Positions 1-8,258 of a stretch of 56,712 bases of DNA are shown in pieces. Position numbers and translations under genes: made by a program. The stretch is from Borborobacter arsenicus (GTDB lineage: Bacteria > Pseudomonadota > Alphaproteobacteria > Rhizobiales > Rhizobiaceae): assembly GCF_003934165.1 (NCBI RefSeq), contig NZ_RKST01000028.1:1-56712 (forward strand), read 5' to 3'. Position 1 is the first letter of the stretch. Every line of letters starts with the position of its first letter. The notes under the pieces are model-generated. The model saw nothing but the letters and a program-made list of their open reading frames with translations, did not search any database and was not told the DNA's origin.

Positions 1-2
1 CA

Positions 3-95
3 CACGCCTGGCTCGCCCAGACCCTCGAGCGCATTGCCCAGGGCTGGCCGATCTCCCGGATCGACGATCTCATGCCCTGGAACTTCAAAGCCTGA
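3..95 (+). pseudogene. IS66-family transposase (TnpC), C-terminal end only
   Basis: The first 30 codons of the window read HAWLAQTLERIAQGWP and then RIDDLMPWNF, ending at a TGA. This matches the conserved C-terminal tail of IS66 TnpC transposases, which typically end with a His-Ala-(Tyr/Trp)-Leu helix and a (L/M)PWN motif. The gene begins outside the window, so it cannot be judged whether the element is intact. It is followed within about 20 bases by an apparent element terminus. The family call is from memory of the motif. Confidence 0.75.
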
Positions 96-117
96 ACGGC
101 CGCGGCTACCCGCTTAC
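96..117 (+). repeat. Right terminus of IS66-type element
   Basis: The stretch directly after the TnpC stop ends in CGCTTAC. IS66 elements normally begin with GTAAGCG and end with its complement CGCTTAC, so base 117 is the likely outer end of the element. The left inverted repeat and the 8-bp target duplication lie outside the window and cannot be checked here. Confidence 0.6.
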
Positions 118-118
118 G

Positions 119-181
119 ATGCGTCTGGACCATTCACAGCTGATGGCGCTTCTGGCCGGGTTGGACTGGAAGAAGATCCGC
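119..181 (+). pseudogene. Fragment of IS66 Orf2/TnpB, C-terminal
   Basis: Beginning two bases after the proposed IS66 terminus, the frame reads MRLDHSQLMALLAGLDWKKI, which is the characteristic C-terminal block of IS66 TnpB proteins (V-M-R-L-x-x-x-Q-L-x-x-L-L-x-G-L-D-W). The rest of TnpB is absent on the left, where the first element intervenes, and similarity is lost after Lys-Ile-Arg. I read it as an older IS66 copy interrupted by the element ending at 117. The continuing open frame to 685 has no recognisable protein character. Confidence 0.55.
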
Positions 182-818
182 CTGGCCAAGGACGGCACCG
201 ATCGCCGCGCCGAACGATCGCACAGCGGACAACTCGAACTGCTGCGGGCTCTTGGCCCCGATAGCATCCTGGGCAAAATCGCCACCCTCGAGCGAGGGAT
301 GTGCGCGCCACCGGATCGGCCGTTGCTTTCTCATCTGGTGATGCCTGCGCCCGCGAAGTTCATGAGAGCGACGTTATCATGCCGGCTGCACGGGAACTTG
401 GCGGCTGCTGCGGCCAAATGCAGCCCTCCAACTTCCCCCAGCTTCTGCTCACGCCCGGCGTCGGTCCCCGTTCGGGCACTCGCCCTCATCGCCGAGGTCG
501 GTTATGGTGTGCCATGTAGTTTCGCAGATCCGGGGCGTTTTTCGCTGGCACATGGCGGCGAGGACAGACATCCGTTTCCAGTTCCCTTGAACGTCTATGA
601 CGAGACGACCCCAGCGGCAGCTTCCGATTCGCTGCCTGTGCTCTTACTGGCAAGATTGGTGCCCGTCTCACGTCGTTTGAGTTGAGAATGCGCCGGCAAA
701 CTGTCTTGATCCGGGGATATAACCCCGTTTTGGAACCGCCTTGCGCGTTGCGAGTTCATGGACCGTTGGGGGCACTATTTGACCTAGGCTGAAGCTAACG
801 AGGGAAGGAGAACATGGG
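182..818. other. Intergenic stretch with no convincing gene
   Basis: Long open frames exist on both strands, as expected for this base composition, but none has a plausible start site, ribosome-binding site or recognisable fold. It may hold further decayed IS66 sequence next to the tnpB fragment. The 3' end carries a good ribosome-binding site (GGAAGGAG at about 804-811) for the gene starting at 819, so its promoter is likely within the last 100-150 bases. Confidence 0.4.
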
Positions 819-1511
819 ATGACAAAATTATTCTTAGCCGGTATCTTCGCCCTCTCCGTTTCAACTTCACTCGCACAGACACATACGGCGCCGACAGCTC
901 CAGCAGCGCCAGCCAACGCTGGCGCCGGGTCGGCCACCGCCGGAGAGCCGGCAAATCTCTGCCAGGAACTTCTTGCTTTCATGAAGGCGCCACCGGAACC
1001 GGAAGCCCCTATCAGTCCGGCAAAACCCGCCGCCACCCAATCTGCACCGCAAACTTCTGCGCCTTCTGACCAGCAAGCCGGAACTGCAAAACAGGACTCG
1101 AAGGCGGCTTCAGGAGAAGCCGTACCGCCGAAAGCTGCCGGAGGGACACAATCGGCACAGCAGCAGTCCGGGCAAAGCGGTCCCGCCCACACATCACCGG
1201 AACCGAATCCCGCTACTGCCAAGCAAGGCACGGCGCAAGGCGCGCCACAGTCTTCCGGTCTGAGCGCCCCCGTTCCCACCGAGCCGACCCCGATCGCGAA
1301 GGAATCTCAATTGAGCATCGCCGAGGCCGAGAAACTAGCCGAAGCCAATGACATTGCTGCATGCCGGGACGCATCGCGCAAACTAAGGCTTGCCGGCGTT
1401 GCCGTGCCACCACCGCTGCTTGCACTGACGGCGCTGGATCTGCAATATCAACAGAATGCGAAGCCGCCAAGTCAGAAGCCTGAAACTGGGGCACCAACAA
1501 CGGCTCAGTGA
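819..1511 (+). CDS. Pro/Ala/Gln-rich exported protein of unknown function
   Basis: 230 residues. A Sec signal peptide is visible at residues 1-20 (MTKLFLAGIFALSVSTSLAQ), with likely cleavage after SLA or AQ. The middle, about residues 21-165, is low-complexity and rich in Ala, Pro, Gln, Ser and Thr, as in cell-wall or periplasm-spanning linkers. The end, about 170-215, is more ordered, with a predicted helix around IAEAEKLAEA and a conserved-looking Cys-Arg-Asp-Ala turn. The start at 819 is chosen because GGAAGGAG precedes it; an ATG at 814 is closed at once by a stop. Function is not recognised. It is followed by a small membrane protein on the same strand and converges on the formate dehydrogenase operon. 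Confidence 0.7.
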   Translation: MTKLFLAGIFALSVSTSLAQTHTAPTAPAAPANAGAGSATAGEPANLCQELLAFMKAPPEPEAPISPAKPAATQSAPQTSAPSDQQAGTAKQDSKAASGEAVPPKAAGGTQSAQQQSGQSGPAHTSPEPNPATAKQGTAQGAPQSSGLSAPVPTEPTPIAKESQLSIAEAEKLAEANDIAACRDASRKLRLAGVAVPPPLLALTALDLQYQQNAKPPSQKPETGAPTTAQ

Positions 1512-1610
1512 GACGGCGCAGACGACTTGTAGGCTTTACTGCGGCGGCAGTACATCAACGCGGTGACCGCATGGCCGCATTGCGTGATATCCGAAGAAGG
1601 GAGTAGCGGG

Positions 1611-1820
1611 ATGGCTGTGATCATAATGAGTATTGTGGTTACCCTAATTATTGCATTTGGCGCAAGCTACTTCCTGAGCGCAGAGCACACGCCGGCATGG
1701 GAAGTGTATAGTACTTCCAGCACCCGTGTGGGCGATCCGGGAGAAAACTTGGTTGGCCCAGCCTGGACAGGAAGCTCCAGCGTCGCTTCTGCAACGGAAC
1801 CCGAAGCACCGCCATCCTGA
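1611..1820 (+). CDS. Small single-pass membrane protein
   Basis: 69 residues when started at the ATG at 1611, which follows GAAGAAGGGAG with workable spacing; an upstream in-frame ATG at 1563 lacks such a site. Residues 1-24 form one hydrophobic helix (MAVIIMSIVVTLIIAFGASYF), followed by a polar, Gly/Ser/Pro-rich tail of about 45 residues. The layout suggests an N-terminal anchor with a soluble tail. It lies about 100 bases after the exported protein and about 100 bases from the convergent end of the formate dehydrogenase gamma gene. No family is recognised. Similar small proteins are sometimes found beside membrane formate dehydrogenases, but that link is inference. Confidence 0.55.
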   Translation: MAVIIMSIVVTLIIAFGASYFLSAEHTPAWEVYSTSSTRVGDPGENLVGPAWTGSSSVASATEPEAPPS

Positions 1821-1926
1821 GGTCTGACTTCGCAGCCCGACGCTGGATGATTTCATTCGGCCACAGGGGTTCAGATTTCTTGCGAGGCTGGCAGACCAGA
1901 CCAGTCTCTCTCGGTGGTGAGCGACG

Positions 1927-2943
1927 CTATTCGGCCGGCGTTGCCGCTGTCCTGGACGGTGTTGCCTTGGCTTCTTGCCTTTCCACCCAGACGCTGTGGT
2001 GCTGCTTGGCCCAATTGAGGTCGACGGTGCCCGAGCCCATCGCCTCATAGGCGCCTTCCATGCCAAGGGTGCCGATATAGATGTGCCCCAAGATCACGGC
2101 GATCATCAGCACGCCAACGACGGCATGGATGGTTTGGGCGAGCTGCATACCATTCACATCTGTGTAGGCGAAGGGGAACAGCATGAAGATACCGGATACG
2201 GAAAGGGTGGCCCCGCCCAGGATCACCGACCAGAAGATAAGCTTCTGCCCTGCATTGAATCGCGCCGCCGGCGGATGAGTCCGGTTTGACTTGTCGAACA
2301 GACCGCCGCCCACTTTCAGCCAGTGCGCGTCATAGCGATCGGGAAGGTTTCCCCACACCCACATGACCAGGATGGCGAGAACCCCGAGCATGAACGCCCA
2401 GGACAAGAAGTCATGTGCATATTTGGCCCATTGCGACCATGAGGAGAAGGCGTCGGCTCCTATCAGCGGCATGAGAATGCGTTTGCCGAACACGAAATTC
2501 AGCCCGGTGATTGCAAGTACGATGAAAGCCGTGGCCGTCGTCCAGTGGGCCAGACGCTCAATGACATTGAAGCGCAAAAGCTTGACGCCCGATTCCGGTA
2601 TCAGCATGCGGACACGGCCCCGGATAAAATAAAACAGCGCAAGCACGACCAGCATGCCAAGGACAGCGATTGCGCCGATCCACGGCAGGACGCCTTCATG
2701 AAAGCCGCGGAAGTCCCTGCCCTGTGGCTGCTGCAGGGTTGCCGCCTTCTTGTCCGGTATGGTGATGCGGCCCTGGATCTTGCTGAGCTCGTCGAGAAGC
2801 TGCTGTTCGTTGACTGCCTGCGCAGTCGGGTTGATCCCTGACGGAGCCTGCGCACCGACTGGTGCGATGGCGAGCAGACCGACAATCAGAATGATCGCCG
2901 CAACAACCCGCGAGCCAGGACGGCTAAGCTTGAAGACCCGCAT
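1927..2943 (-). CDS. fdoI: Formate dehydrogenase gamma subunit (cytochrome b)
   Basis: 338 residues. It anchors the enzyme in the cytoplasmic membrane and passes electrons through b-type haem to quinone. After an N-terminal signal or anchor (residues about 10-32) come a periplasmic stretch and a membrane segment at about 85-105. The FdnI/FdoI-type four-helix core follows, starting with RFNVIERLAHWTTA, where the His is a candidate haem ligand. Later histidines in KYAHDFLSW, QTIHAVVG and ILGHIYIG fit the remaining ligands. The N-terminal extension makes it longer than E. coli FdnI (about 217 residues) but is common in alpha- and betaproteobacterial homologues. It is the last gene of the operon, 51 bases after the iron-sulfur subunit gene. 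Confidence 0.92.
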   Translation of the reverse strand: MRVFKLSRPGSRVVAAIILIVGLLAIAPVGAQAPSGINPTAQAVNEQQLLDELSKIQGRITIPDKKAATLQQPQGRDFRGFHEGVLPWIGAIAVLGMLVVLALFYFIRGRVRMLIPESGVKLLRFNVIERLAHWTTATAFIVLAITGLNFVFGKRILMPLIGADAFSSWSQWAKYAHDFLSWAFMLGVLAILVMWVWGNLPDRYDAHWLKVGGGLFDKSNRTHPPAARFNAGQKLIFWSVILGGATLSVSGIFMLFPFAYTDVNGMQLAQTIHAVVGVLMIAVILGHIYIGTLGMEGAYEAMGSGTVDLNWAKQHHSVWVERQEAKATPSRTAATPAE

Positions 2944-2994
2944 TCCACTGTCCTCCTGTTCGCTCCGCTCTGCGTGCGTTTGACTCCGCCTTCG

Positions 2995-3591
2995 TCAGAC
3001 GGTGATCGTCTCCCGATAGGCCGTCTGCCAGCCCCAGGCGCCCGAGCCGTAGCCACGCTGGATCACGCGTTCCTTGTAGATTGCGGCGATGATTTCGCCA
3101 TCGCCGGCAAGCAGCGACTTGGTCGAACACATCTCTGCGCAAAGCGGCAGTTTGCCTTCGGCCAGCCGATTGGCGCCGTATTTGGCATATTCCACCTCAG
3201 TGGAATCCTGCTCCGGGCCGCCAGCACAGAACGTGCACTTGTCCATCTTGCCGCGCGAGCCGAAATTACCGACGCGCGGATATTGCGGCGCGCCGAACGG
3301 ACAGGCGTAAAAGCAATAGCCGCAGCCGATGCACAAATCCTTAGAATGGAGCACCACCGCATCGGCGGTCGTATAGAAGCAGTCGACCGGGCAGACCGCC
3401 GCACAAGGCGCGTCCGTGCAGTGCATACAGGCCATAGAGACGGAACGCTCGCCCGGCTTGCCATCGTTGATGGTGACGACACGGCGGCGGTTTATGCCCC
3501 ACGGTACGTCGTGTTCGTTCTTGCAGGCGGTGACGCAAGCATTGCACTCGATGCAGCGGTCCGCATCGCAAAGAAACTTCATACGGGCCAT
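2995..3591 (-). CDS. fdoH: Formate dehydrogenase beta subunit, 4 x [4Fe-4S]
   Basis: 198 residues. Electron-transfer subunit between the catalytic and cytochrome b subunits. Four cysteine groups are visible: CIECNACVTACK near the N-terminus, CTDAPCAAVCP, CIGCGYCFYACP, and CTFC followed by a late Cys (LCAEMC). This is the DMSO-reductase-type ferredoxin layout. It lacks the C-terminal membrane helix of E. coli FdnH (about 294 residues), so anchoring must come from the gamma subunit. It lies 16 bases after fdoG and 51 bases before fdoI, in the same transcription unit. Confidence 0.92.
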   Translation of the reverse strand: MARMKFLCDADRCIECNACVTACKNEHDVPWGINRRRVVTINDGKPGERSVSMACMHCTDAPCAAVCPVDCFYTTADAVVLHSKDLCIGCGYCFYACPFGAPQYPRVGNFGSRGKMDKCTFCAGGPEQDSTEVEYAKYGANRLAEGKLPLCAEMCSTKSLLAGDGEIIAAIYKERVIQRGYGSGAWGWQTAYRETITV

Positions 3592-3607
3592 TTCTTGCTC
3601 CTCCTGC

Positions 3608-6520
3608 TCACGCCGCCATCACCTGGCAGAGTGTGACCTTTGGTTCCTGCATGTTGGTGACGGGATCGTAGCCATAGGTGGTGATCGAATTGGCACTTTC
3701 GCCGAGGACGATGGGGTCGGTGCCCTGCGGATAATTTTGCCGCAGGTCCTCACCCTGGAACCAGCCGCCGAAGTGGAAGGGCATGAAGGTGACGCCCTTG
3801 CCTACACGCTGCGTGACCAGTGCCCTCACCTTCGCCTTGGAATTGCTTTCCGCGCCAGTCACCCACACCCAGGCGCCATCGCTGATGCCACGCTCGGCAG
3901 CATCAGCTGGATTGATCTCAACGAACATTTCCTGCTGCAGTTCTGCGAGCCACCTGTTCGAGCGGGTTTCCTCGCCGCCGCCTTCATATTCCACGAGCCG
4001 GCCAGATGTGAGAATCAACGGGAAGGCCTTTGCGACGCCCTTGTCCACCGCGGCCTTCTGTACGCTGAAGCCGATATTCGGCAGCCGGAACTGTATGGCA
4101 TCGGGAAGGGTCGGATATTTCTCGACCAGATCCACCCTCGGCGTGTAGATCGGCTCGCGATGGACGGGGATGGGATCGGGCAGGTTCCATGCCACCGCAC
4201 GCGCCTTGCCGTTGCCGTAGGGGTGGCAGCCATGGCTGAGCACGACGCGCTGAATGCCGCCTGACAGATCAGTCGACCATGAAACCTTGTCGATGTCACT
4301 GCCGATCTTCTGGATGACGCCGAGCTCCTCGGCGGTCAGATCCTTGTCCCAGCCGAGCTTCTTCAGCACGGCCATGGTGAACTCGGGATAGCCGTCGGTG
4401 AGTTCGGAGCCCTCGGTGTAGGACCCTTCCGCGAGAAGCGTCTGGCCGTTCCTCTCCACGCCGAAGCGCGCGCGGAAAGGACTGCCGCCGTCCATGACGT
4501 GGAGGCCGGTGTTGTAGAGGTTGGCTGTGCCCGGATGGCGAAGCTCCGGCTTGCCCCAGCACGGCCAGGGCAGGCCGTAATAGTCGCCTCCGACCTCCGG
4601 GTCGTCCTTCGGCGCACGCAAGGTGACCAGATCAAATTTACGCTGGTTCTTCATGTGCGCCTTCAGCCGTTCCGGCGATTGGCCGCAATAGCCGGTCGAC
4701 CAGCTGCCGCGGTTCATTTCGCGCAGCACATCCTCCGGCACCGGCCGGTCGCCTTCGACAGCGATATTCTTGAACATGCGCTCGGCAAGTCCAAGCTTCT
4801 GCGCCAAACGGTAGATGACCTGATAGTCGTCCTTCTGCTCGAAGGACGGCTTCACGATCTGCTCGCCCCATTGGATCGAGCGGTTGGAAGCCACTCGCGA
4901 ACCCGATGTCTCGAATTGGGTGCAGACGGGCAGAAGAAAGGTGTTGTCCTTGCGCCCGCCCTGCACCGCCAGCGACGCCCATGTAGTCGGATGCGGATCG
5001 GCAATGACTAGCAGGTCGAGCTTTGCCAGCCCTTTCACGGATTCAGGAATACGGGTGATGCTGTTGCTGGCGTGCCCCTGCACAAACATGGCGCGCAGAT
5101 TGTCGCGTTGAGCAATCTGTTCCTTCGGCAGCGACACGGCATCGAACCACCGTGTCAGCGGAATTCCCGGCGCCTCCATGATCTCCTTGGAATCGAAGCG
5201 CGAAAGCAGATAGTCGTACTCGACCTCCCAAACGCGGGCCCAATGGTTCCAGGCCCCTTCCGTCAGACCGTAGTAGAACGGCAGTGTCGTGACATCGAGG
5301 CCGATGTCGGTCGCTCCCTGCACATTATCATGGCCGCGAAAGATGTTAGCTCCGGTACCTGGCTTGCCGACATTTCCGGTGGCAAGGCAAAGGATGCAGC
5401 TTGCGCGCACATTGGCAGTGCCGACCGTGTGCTGGGTCTGCCCCATGCACCAGATGAGCGTCGCCGGCTTCTGGGTGGCGAACATTTCGGCGACCCGCTT
5501 CAACTGCTCTCCTGGCACGCCGGAGATGCGCTCCACCTCCTCCGGAGGGTATTTCGCCATCTCCTTGCGGATCTCATCCATGCCGTAGACACGCTGCGCG
5601 ATGAATTCCTTGTCTTCCCAGCCGTTCTCGAAGATGTGCCAAAGCATGCCCCAGAGCACGGCGATATCGGTCCCGGACCGGATGCGCACATAATCAGTCG
5701 CATGCGCGGCCGTGCGCGTGAAGCGTGGGTCGATTACGATGAAATTCGCGTGGTTGAGTTCTTTACCTTCCAACAGGTGCTGCAGCGAGATGGGGTGCGC
5801 CTCCGCAGGATTGCCACCCATGATGATCATGGTCTTGGCATTGCGGATGTCGTTGAAGGAGTTGGTCATTGCGCCGTAGCCCCAGGTATTGGCCACGCCC
5901 GACACCGTCGTCGAATGGCAAATGCGCGCCTGATGATCCTGGTTGTTGGTTCCCCAGAAAGCAGCCAACTTGCGGAACAGGTAAGTCCCTTCGTTGGAGA
6001 ATTTCGCCGATCCCATCCAGTAGACAGAGTCCGGCCCGGACTTCTCGCGAATCTCCCGCAGCTTGTCGCCGATGCCGTTTATGGCGTCATCCCAGGAAAT
6101 GCGTTCCCATTGACCAGAGACCAGCTTCATCGGGTATTTCAGCCGGCGGTCGCTATGCACCAGTTCACGTACGCTTGCTCCCTTGGCGCAATGGGAACCG
6201 CGGTTGATCGGGCTGTCCCATGAGGGCTCCTGGCCGGTCCAGACCCCGTTCTGAACTTCAGCAGTGACAGTGCAACCGACCGCGCAATGGGTGCAGATGC
6301 TTTTCCTGAGCTCAATTGGAACGCCAGGTTGCGGTGGGCTGATAGCCTCAGCCTTCTTGATGGTGCCGAGATGGAAAGCGCCAACCGCAGCCATTCCACC
6401 GACAGCGAGGCCGGAGCGACGCAGAAAGGTTCGCCGGTCAAGGGGAACCGATGAAACCGCTCCCATAAGGGTTTGCAATCTTGTGCGGCCCGCCTGGCCG
6501 GACTTGCGTTTCGTCAGCAT
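3608..6520 (-). CDS. fdoG: Formate dehydrogenase catalytic subunit (Mo/W-bis-MGD, Cys type, Tat-exported)
   Basis: 970 residues. Oxidises formate to CO2 at a molybdopterin (Mo or W) centre. A twin-arginine signal (DRRTFLRRSGLAVGG) lies at residues 29-43, so the enzyme should be exported folded to the periplasm. One [4Fe-4S] cluster is bound by Cys76, Cys79, Cys83 (CTHCAVGC) and Cys111. The active site is Cys201-His202 in QARICHS; E. coli FdnG has selenocysteine here, and this one encodes ordinary Cys. YGAMTNSFNDI and the GGNPAEAHP block are typical of the family. It is preceded by a 71-residue Tat-signal protein (7-base gap) and a TorD-like chaperone, consistent with supervised cofactor insertion before export. 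Confidence 0.95.
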   Translation of the reverse strand: MLTKRKSGQAGRTRLQTLMGAVSSVPLDRRTFLRRSGLAVGGMAAVGAFHLGTIKKAEAISPPQPGVPIELRKSICTHCAVGCTVTAEVQNGVWTGQEPSWDSPINRGSHCAKGASVRELVHSDRRLKYPMKLVSGQWERISWDDAINGIGDKLREIREKSGPDSVYWMGSAKFSNEGTYLFRKLAAFWGTNNQDHQARICHSTTVSGVANTWGYGAMTNSFNDIRNAKTMIIMGGNPAEAHPISLQHLLEGKELNHANFIVIDPRFTRTAAHATDYVRIRSGTDIAVLWGMLWHIFENGWEDKEFIAQRVYGMDEIRKEMAKYPPEEVERISGVPGEQLKRVAEMFATQKPATLIWCMGQTQHTVGTANVRASCILCLATGNVGKPGTGANIFRGHDNVQGATDIGLDVTTLPFYYGLTEGAWNHWARVWEVEYDYLLSRFDSKEIMEAPGIPLTRWFDAVSLPKEQIAQRDNLRAMFVQGHASNSITRIPESVKGLAKLDLLVIADPHPTTWASLAVQGGRKDNTFLLPVCTQFETSGSRVASNRSIQWGEQIVKPSFEQKDDYQVIYRLAQKLGLAERMFKNIAVEGDRPVPEDVLREMNRGSWSTGYCGQSPERLKAHMKNQRKFDLVTLRAPKDDPEVGGDYYGLPWPCWGKPELRHPGTANLYNTGLHVMDGGSPFRARFGVERNGQTLLAEGSYTEGSELTDGYPEFTMAVLKKLGWDKDLTAEELGVIQKIGSDIDKVSWSTDLSGGIQRVVLSHGCHPYGNGKARAVAWNLPDPIPVHREPIYTPRVDLVEKYPTLPDAIQFRLPNIGFSVQKAAVDKGVAKAFPLILTSGRLVEYEGGGEETRSNRWLAELQQEMFVEINPADAAERGISDGAWVWVTGAESNSKAKVRALVTQRVGKGVTFMPFHFGGWFQGEDLRQNYPQGTDPIVLGESANSITTYGYDPVTNMQEPKVTLCQVMAA

Positions 6521-6527
6521 GGCGCCC

Positions 6528-6743
6528 TCACTTCTTCAGCGTCTGGTAGCCGTTCACACGATAGAAGGCTTTGACGTGATCCGTTTCCCGATAACGGGCC
6601 TTCGTTTCATCCTTGCCGGGATCATAGGCTTGCGCCTCGCCGGGGCGAAGCGTCGCGGCAGCTGCGACGGCCGCGGTGGATGCGCCTCCCAGCGCGCGGA
6701 AGAAGTTGCGGCGGCTTATCGCCTTCTGCTGCCTGTCATGCAT
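6528..6743 (-). CDS. Small Tat-signal protein linked to formate dehydrogenase
   Basis: 71 residues, starting at the ATG at 6743 because GGGAGG lies six bases upstream; an in-frame ATG at 6758 has no such site. Residues 1-37 are a twin-arginine signal (SRRNFFRALGG followed by an Ala-rich hydrophobic run and AQA). The remaining 35 residues are charged, with YRETDHVKAFYRVNGY. Small proteins of this kind sit just upstream of fdhA/fdoG in many proteobacteria and are annotated only as Tat-signal formate dehydrogenase region proteins. It may be a small periplasmic subunit or an export helper; the role is inferred from position. Confidence 0.8.
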   Translation of the reverse strand: MHDRQQKAISRRNFFRALGGASTAAVAAAATLRPGEAQAYDPGKDETKARYRETDHVKAFYRVNGYQTLKK

Positions 6744-6791
6744 CGTCGATCCTCCCATACTACCGGGCAGCCGATGCTGCTGTGCCGGCGA

Positions 6792-7454
6792 TCACCCGCT
6801 CGGGCGCGCCTCCATGGCAAAGCCTTCGGCTTCGATATCGATGAATATTCGCCCGACCGCACCGACCGCCCGGTAGAACCTCGCAGATTGCGCTTTTTCG
6901 AGATCGGCGAAGAAGCGCCCCGCCCAGGAGGCGATGTGCCGCGTAAAGAAGTCGTATTCGTCATCAGCGGCGATCTCGAAACGATTGCCGGCGAAGCCGC
7001 TCATGATTTCGCACAGGCTTCCGAGATGATCTTCCGGGTCCGTGTGTGCCTCCGCTCGTTCGAGGCCAAGGCGGCGCATGTCGCCGCGCAGCCGGGCAAG
7101 CGGCCGTTCATTGAGGAAGCCGGTCAGATAATAGGACGCATAGGGGATGAGTTCGCCGCGCCCTATTCCGATAAAGAGTTCGAAGTATTCGCGATCAACG
7201 GCCTCGGCGGACCTCGCGGCCTGTCCAAGCGCATCATGCGCGAGGCCGAGCGGCGTCGCCGCGCCTTGCAGGCCGCCGAGCCGCGCCAGGAACCCGGCAT
7301 CCGGGGCACGCAGGAGAAGCGAGGCGATCAGCGCGTACTCATCCGCACGCGCGCTGTTGATGTCGTCGAATTCGGCCACACGTGCACCGGAGGGCGAAGC
7401 GCCTGCTCCGACCGATAGTCCGGTTGCCTCCTCCAAGCTCAAGTCTGGGTTCAT
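6792..7454 (-). CDS. TorD/DmsD-family chaperone for formate dehydrogenase
   Basis: 220 residues, cytoplasmic, predicted all-helical. TorD-family chaperones hold the Tat signal and the apo-form of a molybdoenzyme until its cofactor is inserted. The family signature is visible around residues 110-135 (PYASYYLTGFLNERPLARLR), with downstream EDHLGSLCEIM and FFTRHIASWAGRFF helices that match the usual E-x-x-D-H and (H/W)-x-x-x-W-(A/M)-x-x-F-F motifs. It lies 48 bases upstream of the small Tat protein and is the first gene after a 105-base gap with its own likely promoter, so chaperone and enzyme genes can be transcribed together without the upstream accessory genes. Confidence 0.88.
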   Translation of the reverse strand: MNPDLSLEEATGLSVGAGASPSGARVAEFDDINSARADEYALIASLLLRAPDAGFLARLGGLQGAATPLGLAHDALGQAARSAEAVDREYFELFIGIGRGELIPYASYYLTGFLNERPLARLRGDMRRLGLERAEAHTDPEDHLGSLCEIMSGFAGNRFEIAADDEYDFFTRHIASWAGRFFADLEKAQSARFYRAVGAVGRIFIDIEAEGFAMEARPSG

Positions 7455-7495
7455 CGCTGACCTCGACTGTGCCGCTCAATGAGTGGGTAAAGTAA

Positions 7496-7533
7496 ATACT
7501 AGTCTCCCATCAGGGGATTGCAACAGTTACTGT
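7496..7533 (-). promoter_or_regulatory. Candidate promoter and palindromic site upstream of the TorD-fdo genes
   Basis: Read on the minus strand, TTGCAA (7518-7523) and TAGTAT (7496-7501) are separated by 16 bases, close to a sigma-70-type -35/-10 pair. Just upstream and partly overlapping the -35 is the exact palindrome ACAGT-A-ACTGT (7523-7533), a plausible regulator site. It lies in the only sizeable gap (105 bases) inside the minus-strand operon. Seen in sequence; function is inferred. Confidence 0.4.
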
Positions 7534-7559
7534 ACGCAAAGGTTTCGCCGTGATTTGCA

Positions 7560-8258
7560 TCAGCGTGGCCTGGCACCGCCATGACGCCGCGGAGACTGGC
7601 GCGGTTGCTTGGCTTGCTCAGGCTTGGCTTGTTCAGGTTCGGCAGCGACCTTCGTGCGGACGGGCAGCGAGGGCTCGGAACTCTCCGGCTTCAATGCAGG
7701 CGCGGGCGGTTCAGCCGGAGAATCCGCATCGGTCGGGCTGTCCATCGCAGCGCCCGCGTCATGGCTTGGCCCAACTGCTATCGGCGGCGGCGGCCGATCT
7801 GCCGCAGGCCCGGCGGCTCCCGCCAAATCCGTCTGAACGCCGCCGTTGATTGTGGACAGGAATTCCACCACAGCCCTGCTCGCATCGAGCGGACCGAAAC
7901 CTGCCATCGACCCAGGCCGATTGAAGTCCCAGGCGTATTCCGAGGGACCGACGTAATCACGGATCGCCGGGTCGAGTGACCATATCTTGCGCAGCGCCGC
8001 GTTTTTTAACGGATTGGGCACGCCCTTGCGCAGGAACGCCGAGATGTCGCTCTCAGCGGTGAGGTTTTCAAGATCAGGGAGCGGCTCTCCTGCGTCAGGC
8101 TCCTCTGCGGCAGGCTGCTGACCGACAGGCTCGGCCTCCATCTCCGCTGGCGCTTCGGCCGCAGCCTGCTCCTCGTTCGGGGCCGCAGTCTCCTGGTGTC
8201 GCACTGTCTGCTTGCGGCGCGACCAACGGGCGAAGATATTGTCGTCGCCGACACTCAT
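7560..8258 (-). CDS. DUF3306-type formate dehydrogenase accessory protein
   Basis: 232 residues. An N-terminal NIFARWSRRK motif (residues 7-16) is followed by a long Glu/Ala/Pro-rich acidic stretch. A conserved core comes at about 65-145: LPDLENL, SDISAFLRKGVP, LKNAALRKIWSLDP, IRDYVGPSEYAWDFN. The tail is Pro/Ala/Lys-rich and disordered. The core matches what I know as DUF3306, a protein of unknown biochemistry that recurs in formate dehydrogenase loci. It overlaps the upstream DUF3305-type gene by 4 bases (translational coupling), so the two products probably work together. No enzyme motif or signal peptide is seen. Confidence 0.75.
   Translation of the reverse strand: MSVGDDNIFARWSRRKQTVRHQETAAPNEEQAAAEAPAEMEAEPVGQQPAAEEPDAGEPLPDLENLTAESDISAFLRKGVPNPLKNAALRKIWSLDPAIRDYVGPSEYAWDFNRPGSMAGFGPLDASRAVVEFLSTINGGVQTDLAGAAGPAADRPPPPIAVGPSHDAGAAMDSPTDADSPAEPPAPALKPESSEPSLPVRTKVAAEPEQAKPEQAKQPRQSPRRHGGARPR

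Noticed and set aside
668-1279. 203-codon minus-strand frame opposite the exported protein
   Set aside because: Its Cys/Ala/Gly-rich translation is the mirror of the low-complexity gene on the plus strand; no start site or family.
3608-6520. Possible selenocysteine codon in the formate dehydrogenase
   Set aside because: The active-site position is an ordinary Cys codon and the frame has no internal TGA.
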